This document shows, piece after piece, positions 50,514 to 59,859 of a stretch of DNA of 64,000 nucleotides. The stretch spans positions 154,202-218,201 of the forward strand of contig JAOSJX010000002.1 of assembly GCA_027493875.1 (NCBI GenBank). Direction: 5' to 3'. The position numbers and the translations under genes were made by a program. Source of the DNA: Deltaproteobacteria bacterium (GTDB lineage: Bacteria > Lernaellota > Lernaellaia > JACKCT01). The notes beneath the pieces were generated by a model that was not told the origin of the DNA, did not search any database, and saw only the letters and a program-made list of their open reading frames with translations. Position 1 is the first letter of the stretch. Each line of letters begins with the position of its first letter.

Positions 50514-52784
50514 TCAGTTAATCGCGATCGGACCGACGTTATCCCATTCTTGCTCCAGCGCTCTCAAGAGGATCTCCGGGGGCGTCATACCGCCGGCGCA
50601 AAGGTTTTCGAGTTCGCCAGGATCCTTTGCGAGGTCATACCATTCGTACCCCCCGGTCCGACAATTTTTGATCACCTTCCGGTCGCCGATAACGCACGAC
50701 ATCGCCGTGTAGGCGTCGCGAGGGTCCGGCGGCATCGCTTGATCGTCGACGAGATTTACATCGGCGACGGCGAATACGGGCCGGTCCGCGGGGATCGGCC
50801 CCCGAAGATCCAAGCCTTCTTCAAAGTCCCCGTCGCCTGCGTCTCCCGCACCCATCATCGCGATCGTCCGCGCCAAATCCATCGGCGTCACGTTGGCGTC
50901 GACCACGCGCGGCTCCACGGCGCCCAAAACGACCATCGGCACCCGCAACGCCTCGTCGTAAAGCGATTTGCCGTGAAGGTCGAAAACGCTCGAAATTTTC
51001 TGCGACGCGTTATACCGCTCGCCCCAGGACTCGCCGTACCCGGACGTGATCGCCAGTATCGTATTGTCCCACCCGGCGCCCATTTTGATCGCCTCAATGA
51101 TTCGCGGCAGAACGGCCTGGTCGAAATGCCGCACCGACGCCCGGTACATTTCCTTCATGGTCGCGGAAAAATCCCGGTGCCGGTCCAAGGTCGCAATCAA
51201 TACGTCCACCGAATGCAGCATGTCCTTTATCGCCAACCGCTGCGGCAAATACGGCGCGTGCGTTCCCACCACTGAACGAACGCGAACGACGGCCGCCCAT
51301 GTTGTCCGACGATCCAGTTGCACACCTTTCGGACGTCCCATGAATGGCCCTCAACGTGCGCCTGCGGCACGTGCGAAAACGTCGCGCTTCGGGAAAAAAG
51401 GAAACGACGCGGTTGCGTACCCTTGGTTGGCGAGAAACGTAAACAAGTCCGTTTTCGCGTTGCGCCAACTCGATGCCCACTTGATGGCACCCAGCCGATG
51501 TGCGGCCATGCCCGTCAGCATCGAGCCGACGGCCGGCATGGTCCAAACCGCGCTCGACCGCGCATTGTTCATCACCATGCCGTCCTGCATCAGACGATGA
51601 AGATTCGGCGTCAATCCGGGTCCGATATAGTCCGGACGCAGTCCGTCCACGACGACGTACACGGCGGACGGCGGGCGGCGCACCGACGTGCGGTGCGGAG
51701 GGCGTTGAGATGATTCAACGCGGTAAAGACAAAGCGGGTTGTCCTTCATTTCCGGATCGAGAGCCGCGAGCTGGTTAATGCACCCTCCCCGACAGCGTTC
51801 GAGAAAACGGCAGGCCCCGCAAAACCCGCTTCGCTGCTCCGGTCGAAATTGCCGGTTGTACGCAAAGCTGTTGGGATCGCGCCAAATCTCCGTCAACGAT
51901 CGGTCCGTAACGTAGCCTTCAATGAACCGTTCGTCGTGCGTGAGGAGCGATAAACAGCCGAGCACGCCCCCGTTCGACGTCATCCCGAGGACGCGGCGTC
52001 CCGCCGCGCAACCGCCCCACGCCGTCGGACCGTCTTTGCTCCGGGTGCGAAGCGTCAACTCCTCGCACCCGAAATACCCGATGTTGTGGCCGCCCGCGCA
52101 ATGGAGGCGCCCGTCGGCCTGCACGCGGCGAATGAGATCGGCCACGGCCGGAAGTTGTTCGGCCGTCACGCGTTCGCGGAATGAATCCGCGCAACCGGTC
52201 TCCGGGATCGTTAGTTGCACTTTCCATATTTTGAAGGCCGATTGTTTCAGATCCTCAAAAAGCCGGTCCATATGCGGAAAATTTATTTTGTTGACGTGTG
52301 TGATCGTCCCGACACGCACGCCGCGCTTGTCCAGAAATTCCGCGCCGCGCATGACTTTGCGATACGAGCCGGGAACGCCGCGCAGGCGGTCGTGAATCTC
52401 CTCCGGGCCGTCCAGGCTGATGGAAATGGCGCTGAGACCGAGATCGGCGATGCGTCCGGCCATATTCTCGTCGATCATCAGCCCGTTGGTGACCGTATCG
52501 GCCCGCACGCCGCGCGCGATCGTAAACTTTGCGATCTCGAAAAAGCTCTTACTTAGAAGCGGTTCGCCGCCCGAGAGCGTGAGCTTTTCCAATCCGAGAT
52601 CGATCATTTCGCGGGCGAGATCTAAACACCGTTTCGTATCAAACTCGCCGGCCCTTGCCGTACCCGCGCGCGACCCGCAGAAGCAGCAAAGCGCGTTGCA
52701 CCGCAGCGTCAACTCCCAAACGCAACGGGCAATCGGGCCGTTAAACGAACCGTTGGCAGTCTTGTGTTGCTGAAGCTCATTCAT
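50514..52784 (-). CDS. Radical SAM/SPASM protein fused to an alkaline-phosphatase/sulfatase-fold domain
   Basis: About 756 residues. ATG 52784 follows GAGGGG, 12 bases after the stop of the upstream tail protein. Residues 15-330: radical SAM core (ELTLRCNALCCFCGSR; LSGGEPL; SISLDG) and SPASM-type Cys (GGCAAG, GVLGCLSL, FCGACRFLERCRGGC). After a short linker, with no indel, comes a phosphatase-superfamily domain: VYVVVDGLRPDYIGPGLTPN, WTMPAVGSMLTGMAAH, THAPYLP, TILAITSGYGESWGE. The usual FGly Cys/Ser is Thr, and TSDHGE reads TSGYGE, so two metal ligands seem lost. Breaks near 51380 and 51300 are only in the second domain. A peptide-modifying role is inferred. Confidence 0.8.
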
Positions 52785-52796
52785 GCCGAACACCCC

Positions 52797-53953
52797 TCAG
52801 CCGCACCCGCGGCATCCATCGTCGTCGTCATCGACTGGCTCTTCGGCGCCCGGAGGGCAGTAATGGCATTGATAGCTGTCGTCGTCGTAATAGTCGTCGT
52901 CATCGCTCGAACTACTTCCGATAAATTCGTTGCCCTCGACGAACTCGCCGTTGTCCGCTTCGATGTACCAGCCGAATCCATCCGTCGCGTAGGCGTCCGT
53001 TGTGGCTCGAAACGAGAAGTCGAGGCTTTCGCCTTCGTGAATGTCGCCGTACGCCTCCGACGACAACGGATTCGTAAAAGCCATCGAAGACCTATAAACA
53101 TCTCGTTGTCGGTGAAATCCGCGCTCCATTCACCATCACCCGGATGAAGAGCGTCGGGCGCGGCAAGAGAGGTTTCATCGACCTGATAGTCGACCGTCGG
53201 GAGGTAAAGTTCGACGTCGTTGATCCATCGCCGCACGTCTCCCGCCACAGTCGTATTGGCCACGCTTATATCGAAATCGTATTCCGAGTCGGGCTCTAAG
53301 AAACCCGGGGAAATAATGTCGAGCGTCGCGTCGAACTCGTTGACGGAATCGTCATCCGCGGAATCATCGTCAAACGTCGTATCGTCATCGGCCGTCGTAT
53401 CACCATCGGTTGCCGTATCGTCATCCGGCGTCGTGTCGTCGTCCGTCGCCGTATCATCATCCACAGCCGAGTCGTCGTCCGCCGCCAAGGCCGTGCGCGG
53501 GCCGAATCTTACTGAAAAGTAGCTGGCAACTTGCTCCGGGCTCATTGCGTAGATTCGATCCGGGAGGCTGTTCACGGAGCGCGGAGCGGTCATGCCGACG
53601 GGCACGAGCAGCCAGATCAGCAGCGACGCCGCCACGAGGAGCGCCCTGTACTTGGGCGGGCGGCGAAGTACGGACGTATCCTTTTCCAATACCGCCGACA
53701 AATCGTCGGCGACGTCCGCGCAACCGGACGCGAAACGCGCATCCGGACGCGCTTTGATTTCAGCACGCTCGCAACTTGTGACGAGGTCGATGAGAAGAAA
53801 CCGCGCTTCCGGATCGTTGAGACCGTCACGCAGCTTTCTCTTGAGATCGGGAAGCGGCCCGCCGTCGATCGCCGTCGTGGCGGAGCGAATATTAATTTTC
53901 GCAAGAAATCGCTTTGCTTTGAGAAGAATGCGTCGCGGAACCTTCGGGCTCAT
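52797..53953 (-). CDS. Membrane protein with Cys-Gly tail, paralogue 1, frameshifted
   Basis: GGGAGG precedes ATG 53953. About 385 residues: cytosolic N-terminal domain (PLPDLKRKLRDGLNDPEARF, ASGCADVADDL), one helix near residue 105 (ALLVAASLLIWLLVPVGM), an Asp/Thr linker, an outer beta domain (DFDISVANTTVAGDVRRW, DETSLAAPDALHPGDGEW, NPLSSEAYGDIHEGESLDF), a CHYCPPG motif, then the end DDDDDGCRGCG. One indel near 53090. Third and last of three tandem paralogues, directly before the radical SAM fusion. Family not recognised; proposed substrate of the fusion enzyme. Confidence 0.75.
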
Positions 53954-53983
53954 CGCCAAACCTCCCGACCCGTCAACTCGTTC

Positions 53984-55138
53984 TCAGCCGCACCCGCAGC
54001 AACCATTGTAGTGTTTTTCGATCTCGCCGGTCCCTGGGCAATACATGCACTCCTCGCCGTAGCTGTCGTCGTCGTAATCATCGTCGTCGTCATCGTTCGA
54101 ACTACTTCCGATAAATTCAATTCCCTCGACGAACTCGCCGCTATCCGCTTCGATATACCAGTCGAATCCGTCCGAGGCGTCGGCATCCGTTGTTGCTCTA
54201 AATGAAAACTCAAGGCTCTCGCCTTCGTGAATGTCGCCGTATGCCGCGGAAGACAGAGGATTCGTAAAAAGCCATATAATGCCCTTCCACGCGTCGACTT
54301 CGCTGTAGGTAACATTCCATTCACCATCACCCGGATGAAGAGCGTCGGGCGCGGCAAGAGAGGTTTCGTCGATCTGATAATCAACGGTCGGCATGAAAAG
54401 CTCGACGTCGTTGATCCATCGCCTTTGCTCCTCCGCCGCGGTCGTATTGGTGACGCGAAAATCGAATTCGTATGTCATTTCACTTTCAAGAGCGTCGGGC
54501 GCTGAAAATTCGACCGTCGCGTCAAACTCGCCCACGAAATCATCGTCCGTCGCGTCGTCGTCCGCGCTGTCGTCATCGGTCGAAGTATCGTCGTCTGTCA
54601 TCGTGTCGTCATCGGTTGCCGTATCATCATCCGGCGTCGTGTCGTCGTCCGCCGCCGTATCGTCGTCCGCCGCCAAGGCCGCCCGGGGACCGAATCTTGC
54701 CGAAAAGTAACCGGCGACTTGCTCCGCGCTCATGGAGTGGATTCGATCCACGAGGTTTGCGGAGCGCGGTGCGGTGACCCTGACGGGTATGAGCAGCCAG
54801 ATCAGCAGGGACGCCGCCACAAGGAGTGTTCTGTACTTGGGCGGGCGGCGAATTGCGGACGCGTCCTTTTCCAACACCGCCGACAAGTCGTCGGCGACGT
54901 CCGCGCAACCGGACGCGAACCGCGCATCGGGACGCGCCTTGATCTCGGCGCGCTCGCAGCTCGTAATAAGGTCGACGAGAAGAAACCTGGTTTCCGGATC
55001 TTTGAAACCGTCACGCAGCTTTCTCTTGAGATCGGGAAGCGGCCCGCCGTCGATCGCCGTCGTGGCGGGTCGTAGGTTGATTTTCGCAAGCAATCGCTTT
55101 GCCTTGAGAAGAATGCGTCGCGGAACCCTTGGATTCAT
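53984..55138 (-). CDS. Membrane protein with Cys-Gly tail, paralogue 2
   Basis: Intact 384 residues, the best reference of the three. Same order: basic N-terminus (RRILLKAKRLLAKINL), cytosolic domain with TSCERAEIKARPDARFASGC, membrane helix (LLVAASLLIWLLIPVRV), Asp/Thr linker beginning AADDDT, beta domain with the DALHPGDGEW and GDIHEGESLEF blocks, CMYCPGTG and the end HYNGCCGCG. Gaps to both neighbours are exactly 30 bases with identical ribosome sites, as expected from recent tandem duplication in one operon. Confidence 0.8.
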   Translation of the reverse strand: MNPRVPRRILLKAKRLLAKINLRPATTAIDGGPLPDLKRKLRDGFKDPETRFLLVDLITSCERAEIKARPDARFASGCADVADDLSAVLEKDASAIRRPPKYRTLLVAASLLIWLLIPVRVTAPRSANLVDRIHSMSAEQVAGYFSARFGPRAALAADDDTAADDDTTPDDDTATDDDTMTDDDTSTDDDSADDDATDDDFVGEFDATVEFSAPDALESEMTYEFDFRVTNTTAAEEQRRWINDVELFMPTVDYQIDETSLAAPDALHPGDGEWNVTYSEVDAWKGIIWLFTNPLSSAAYGDIHEGESLEFSFRATTDADASDGFDWYIEADSGEFVEGIEFIGSSSNDDDDDDYDDDSYGEECMYCPGTGEIEKHYNGCCGCG

Positions 55139-55168
55139 CGCCAATCCTCCCGACCTATCGTTTCCGGC

Positions 55169-56239
55169 TCAGCCACATCCGCAGCAGCCATCATCATCAT
55201 CCGCATCATCGTCGATCCAATCGGAGCCGTAGACAGGCATATCGTCATCCCAATAGTCAGAGCCGTCATCAATGTAGGCAGTGCCTTCGACGAATTCGCC
55301 GCTATCCGTCGCAACGTACCAGCCGAATCCATCCGTCGCGTCGGCGTCCGTTGTGGCTCGAAATGAGAAATCGAGGCTCTCGCCTTCATGAATATCCCCG
55401 AACGCCTCGGAAGACAGAGGATTCGTAAAGAGCCACCGAATCCCCTTCGACGTTCCGCTGCCGGTATATTCGGCGGTCCATGCACCGTCCCCGGATGAAG
55501 AGCGTCGGGCGCGGTGAGAGAGGTTTCATCGAGCTGATAGTCCACGATCGGCGGGAGGTAGAGTTCGACGTCGTCGATCCATCGTCGCACGTTCCCCGCG
55601 ACCGTTGTATTGGTCACGCTCATATCGAATTCGTACGTCGCGTAGGGTTCCAGGGATCCGGGAGAGCTAAACTCCAGCGTTGCGTCGAACTCGCCGACGG
55701 AGTCGTCGTCAACCGCCGTATCGTCGTCGACCGCGGTATCGTCATCCGTCGCCGTATCGTCGTCCGCCGCCGCCGCCGTGCGCGGGCCGAATTTTATCGA
55801 GAAGTAGCTTGCAACTTGCTCCGCGCTCATGGCGTGGATTCGATCCGGCAGCTTGTTCGCGGAGCGCGGCGCGGTCACGCCGACGGGCACGAGCAGCCAG
55901 ATCAGCAGCGACGCCGCGACGAGCAACGCCCGAAATCCGGGAGGTCGGCGAAGGACGGCTGCATCCTTCTCGACCACGGCGGACAAATCGTCGGCGACCG
56001 CGGAGCAACCGGACGCATACCGCGCATCCGGACGCGCCTTGATTTCCGCGCGTTCACAACTCATGACAAGATCGACGAGAAGAAACCTGGTTTCCGGATC
56101 GTTGAGACCGTCGCGCAGCTTTCTCTTGAGATCCGGGGAGCAACCGATCCGGCGCCGCAACCTTGGTGGGCCGGAGATTAATTTTCGCGAGAATCCGTCT
56201 CGCTTTGATAAGAATGTGACGCGGAAATCGTGGGATCAT
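55169..56239 (-). CDS. Membrane protein with Cys-Gly tail, paralogue 3, frameshifted
   Basis: First gene of the operon; AGGAGGG precedes ATG 56239. About 356 residues with the same plan: MIPRFPRHILIKARRILAK, frame change near 56150, SCERAEIKARPDARYASGC, helix, shorter Asp/Thr linker, SMTVTNTT-like beta domain (FDMSVTNTTVAGNVRRWIDD), frame change near 55490, GDIHEGESLDF, and the end [14 protein letters not shown]. It lacks the CxYCP motif of its two paralogues (has MPVYGSDW instead). Confidence 0.72.
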
Positions 56240-56468
56240 GGCAGACCCTCCTGCACGCACAACGACCTGATGGAATGAAGCAATTCATGGAAACACCGTC
56301 ATTCGGTTCAACAACATGCGGAGTGAAACATTTACTTGTCCCTCGCACGATGCCCCAAAACAAAAACGAATCGCCAGACGATAATAAAATCAACGTACCC
56401 AACAGGAAGATTATGCCCGTCCCAACGCACGGTCAATAAAAAAATGCGTCTGTTTTAGAGATTGAGTT
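56240..56468. promoter_or_regulatory. A/T-rich upstream region of the Cys-Gly tail operon
   Basis: 229 bases without a credible gene, visibly richer in A/T than the flanks (AAAACAAAAACG, ATAATAAAAT). It must hold the promoter of the three-paralogue/radical SAM operon. I could not fix a convincing -35/-10 pair. A short minus-strand frame at 56178-56402 overlaps the first gene and is not believable. Confidence 0.4.
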
Positions 56469-57096
56469 TCAATAACGGCCGACGACCGCGAGTCCGTTCG
56501 CCCACGGCACAACCGATATGCGAACGTCTTTTTCAGACGCGCGCAGAATACTCGCCGGCTGCGACAGAAACATGATCTCCGAAACGACGAGCGTGGCGCC
56601 GGCCTGTATCCAGGCGTCCTGCGGATAGCCGTATTCATTGATGGCCCACCACGACGCGCCGGCCACAAAAAACGCCCCGGCGTGCCGATGCCAGGCGCGT
56701 CCTTCCCGTTCCCCGTCGGCTATTTTTGCTAAAAGCCGTTCGGCCCGCTCGTCGGTCGGGTTGTCCATGGCGCGGAGGCGCGAGGCGGCGGTGTGCGTTT
56801 GGAAGGGGTTGAAAAAGAGGAGGTCGAGAACGCCGACCACCGAAAGCCCCGCGCCGATGCCGTAGCCGACGCGCGACCGATCGTCGTCGATGAGCACCGC
56901 GGCGGCGCCGTTTGCCGCCGTCGACACCGCGTTGAAGACAAGCCATCCCGTGTGCCACCGTTTCGCCCCCGGCTCCGCCGCGTCAAACAGTGCTTGAATT
57001 TCATCAACGCGTTTCGAATGCGGCGGCTCGTCCTGCGCCGCGGCGACGGAAATCGCCGCCAACACGATCGCGATCACGCCCACGAGTTTTTTTCAT
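56469..57096 (-). CDS. Exported membrane-associated protein of unknown function
   Basis: About 208 residues. The start is hidden by an A7 run: with six A the leader reads MKKLVGVIAIVLAAISVAAAQDE, a good signal peptide, from ATG 57096. The mature part has two or three hydrophobic stretches (VFNAVSTAANGAAAVLI, IGAGLSVVGVLDLLFF, AGAFFVAGASWWAINEYGY) and a Q-rich start; family unknown. The repeat of the TxxR/RAMDNP pattern is not diagnostic. Downstream of rny on the same strand but separated from it by a terminator. Confidence 0.6.
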
Positions 57097-57181
57097 CGAC
57101 GTCCCGCGTACCACTCCCTTCGGCCGACGGCAATATCCGTCGTTCCTCGAAGCCGCGTCCGGGTTCCGCGCTCGCCGGGGA

Positions 57182-57210
57182 AAAGAACGGGGCGGCCGAA
57201 GCCGCCCCGC
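57182..57210 (-). terminator. Terminator after rny
   Basis: GGGGCGGC-CGAA-GCCGCCCC is a perfect 8-bp stem with a stable tetraloop (57190-57209); on the minus strand it is followed by GTTCTTTT. Confidence 0.75.
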
Positions 57211-57238
57211 TCGACGTTGCGTTCTTTGAAAATCGAGT

Positions 57239-58804
57239 TTACCGCGCGTATTCCACGGCGCGCGACTCGCGGATGACGACGACGCGGATCTGGCCCGGGT
57301 AGGTCATTTCCGCCTCGATCTTCTTGGCGATGTCCTTGGAGAGAATCACGGACTCGTCGTCCGTGACCTTCTCGGACTGCACCATCACGCGGATCTCGCG
57401 GCCGGCCTGAATGGCGAAGGTTTTTTCCACGCCGTTGAAGCTGTTGGCGATGCCTTCCAGGTCGTCCAGGCGCTTGATGTACGATTCGAACATCTCGCGC
57501 CGCGCGCCGGGCCGGGCGCCGGACAGCGCGTCGGCCACCTGCGTGATGATGTCCAGCGGTGACTCCATCTTGATGTCCTCGTGATGCGCGCCGATGGCGT
57601 GGACGACGTCCGGGTGCTCGTTGTACTTGCGCGCCAGCTCCATGCCGATCAGTGCGTGCGGGCCCTCGATGTCGTGGTCCACCGCTTTGCCGATGTCGTG
57701 CATGAGGCCCGCGCGTTTGGCGAGCTTCACGTTGAGCCCCAGTTCCGACGCCATGATGCCGCAGATGAACGCGACCTCGATGGCGTGCGAGAGTTGGTTC
57801 TGCGAATAACTCGTGCGGTACTTGAGACGGCCGATGATCTTGACGAGTTCCGGATGGATGCCGTGGACGCCCACGTCGAACGTCGCTTGCTCGCCGGCTT
57901 GCGCGATTTCCTTCTCGATGTCCGCCTCGGCCTTCTTGACGACCTCTTCGATGCGTCCGGGATGGATGCGCCCGTCCTGCACCAGGGTCACCAGCGCCTG
58001 CCGCGCGATCGCCCGGCGGACCGGGTTATGCGCCGACACGATGACCGCCTCGGGCGTGTCGTCCACGATGAAGTCCACGCCCGTCGCCGCTTCCAGCGCG
58101 CGGATGTTACGTCCTTCGCGGCCGATGATGCGTCCCTTCATGTCCTCGTTCGGAAGGTGCACCGTGCTCACCGACGTCTCGTTCGTGTAGTCGACGGCCA
58201 CCCGCTGCGTCGCGAGGGAGATGATCTTTTGGCGCTCTTCTCCGCGGTTTCGCGGGCCTCATCCTCGATCCGGCGGATCATCTTGGCCGATTCGTGCTTG
58301 GCCTCCGGAAACCATGGATTCCATGAGTTGCTTCTTCGCTTCCTGGGCCGTCAGGCCGCTGGCGCGTTCCACCTTGGCCTGCCAATCGTCCACCAGCGCC
58401 TCGTATTTCTTCTCCTGCTGAATGAGGGCCTTTTCGCGGACGACCAGAACGCGCTCGCGCTGCGTCACTTCGACTTCCTTCTTGTCGAGCAGCTCTCCTT
58501 TCTTGTCGATGACCTCGTTCTTATGCCGAAGGCGCATCTCGTTGTGTTTCTGCCGACCCTTGATCGCGTCCAATTCCTTGTCGAAGGAAGCCTTCATCTT
58601 CAATTGTTCGTCGCGGACCCGGAGCTCGAACTCTTTCTCTTTGGCGCGGATGCGATCCTCGGCCTCCTGGCGAACCCGTTCGGTGTCGCCGGCCGATTCC
58701 CGAATCTTCCGGTTGGCCGCGCTACGGGCGGCCAGATAGCCGCCGACCACCCCGACCACGAGGCCCAGGACGATCACGACGGCGATAAGAATTGTTTCCG
58801 ACAC
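57239..58804 (-). CDS. rny: Ribonuclease Y, frameshifted
   Basis: 521 residues, family length. N-terminal helix ([22 protein letters not shown]), long coiled coil ([20 protein letters not shown] heptads), KH domain ([21 protein letters not shown]) and HD domain ([29 protein letters not shown]). Two compensating indels near 58305 and 58235. Membrane-bound endoribonuclease that starts mRNA decay. That such a core gene is split supports sequencing error over true decay. Transcribed away from the 6S RNA and zapA in the same direction. Confidence 0.95.
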
Positions 58805-59199
58805 AATGTGCCTCCTTTATTCAAAGCGCCCGCGCGCACAATTGGGTAAACGCACGTGACGCATTAGGCCGGTCATGCAAGGAGAAACGATGCGGAGAGG
58901 GGTCGCCGGGAAAACCGGACGCGGGTCCACGTCTCGTGGAACCGGAGCTTATCGCCGGGTGTCGCTAAGGCAAGTGATAGCGTACCAAGTCCCTGGGAAC
59001 CGGTACGTTCGGGTCACTGATACCGTAGCCCCTTGCGCTCATAAGCCCCTTTGCGTCCTACCCGCGCCAGGCGCGGGACGTTGCGTAACCTTGCGGGCTT
59101 TCGCCTTTTTTCCCAAATTCCGATATCCCGGAAATCCGTGCGGGATATCGGCGTACCCCTTGTTCTCCGTACCGGTGCTCCGGCCGGATCACGTAAAAC
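58805..59199. other. 395-base region between rny and 6S RNA without a credible gene
   Basis: Holds the rny leader and two strong inverted repeats: CCCGCGC-CAG...GCGCGGG at 59061-59077 and CGATATCCCG...CGGGATATCG at 59120-59151 (11-bp stem, 10-base loop). The second is about 50 bases beyond the 6S RNA 3' end on the minus strand and may be a processing or stop signal, although no T run follows. Open frames here lack ribosome sites and codon bias of the region. Confidence 0.5.
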
Positions 59200-59387
59200 G
59201 ATTCCCCCGCCGGATCCGTGTCTGCTTGCGTTTGAACCTGTTGACGTGCAACAGGCGGGCGCCCGTGTGCGGCTTCAGGACCACCCCTTATTGCTCGGGG
59301 CGGTCACACCAGCCGCAGGGACCGGCTCCCCTTTCAAAACAGATGGCTCAAACACACGGAGCAAATCACGTAATCCGCAGGGGAATC
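59200..59387 (-). ncRNA. ssrS: 6S RNA (RNA polymerase-binding regulatory RNA)
   Basis: A 188-base segment with GATTCCCC..GGAT at the 5' end and ATCC..GGGGGAATC at the 3' end forms a long closing stem. Inside it GTTTGA (5' side) pairs with TCAAAC (3' side), flanking the open central bubble expected of 6S RNA, and a GC-rich hairpin (CCGGTCCCTGCGG...) forms the apical part. Length (about 184 in E. coli) and position between zapA and rny fit. It mimics an open promoter and down-tunes sigma-70 holoenzyme in stationary phase. Confidence 0.85.
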
Positions 59388-59414
59388 TAAATTTTTCGGA
59401 GCCTTTTTCTCCTT

Positions 59415-59699
59415 TCAGGTTCCGACTCTTTGATCGATGTAGCTCAGCAGATCGTCGCATTCGCGCCCGATCCGCGTAAACACGTCCTTTTTCTTATCCT
59501 GTTCCACGAGGAGGCGATCCGCCAGATGAAGCCCGGCCAGAATCGCCGTGTTGGTATCCGTGAGGCCCGGATGGCTGCCTTTGATGTCGTCAATCTGCTC
59601 GTTCATGAGCGCCACCACACGTTTGACGCGCGCGCCGTCGGCGTCCGCCTGCAGCGAAATGGTTCTTCCGAGAATCACGACGTCGACCGTCCCGGCCAT
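59415..59699 (-). CDS. zapA: Cell division protein ZapA
   Basis: 94 residues from ATG 59699 (MAGTVDVVILGRTISLQAD) after GGGGGAA. ZapA features: beta-hairpin start, VKRVVALMNEQIDDIK, then a long C-terminal helix (NTAILAGLHLADRLLVEQDKK). It bundles FtsZ filaments at the division ring. It lies 28 bases upstream of the 6S RNA on the same strand, the usual partner gene. Confidence 0.9.
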   Translation of the reverse strand: MAGTVDVVILGRTISLQADADGARVKRVVALMNEQIDDIKGSHPGLTDTNTAILAGLHLADRLLVEQDKKKDVFTRIGRECDDLLSYIDQRVGT

Positions 59700-59859
59700 G
59701 GAGCCTATTCCCCCTGGGTAACAGACGGTTTTCATTATTGTCACCGGACCCTGCGGGTGTCAACCAAATCGACCTACTTCGCGACCAAGGCAACACGCGA
59801 TCTTGACCGGGCCCGGCGCGTCTTCTTAAATGAGCCTTTCACCCCCGCCGAGGAGCCGC

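Noticed and set aside
50514..52784. A self-maturing sulfatase (radical SAM domain making formylglycine on the fused domain)
   Set aside because: The target position is Thr and the CxPxR/SxPxR motif is missing; metal ligands are also altered.
56178..56402. A 74-residue frame upstream of the tail operon
   Set aside because: Overlaps the start of the first operon gene and has no ribosome site.
58875..59390. A 171-residue open frame over the 6S RNA region
   Set aside because: It has no family resemblance and runs antisense through the 6S structure; the RNA explains the conservation-like features.
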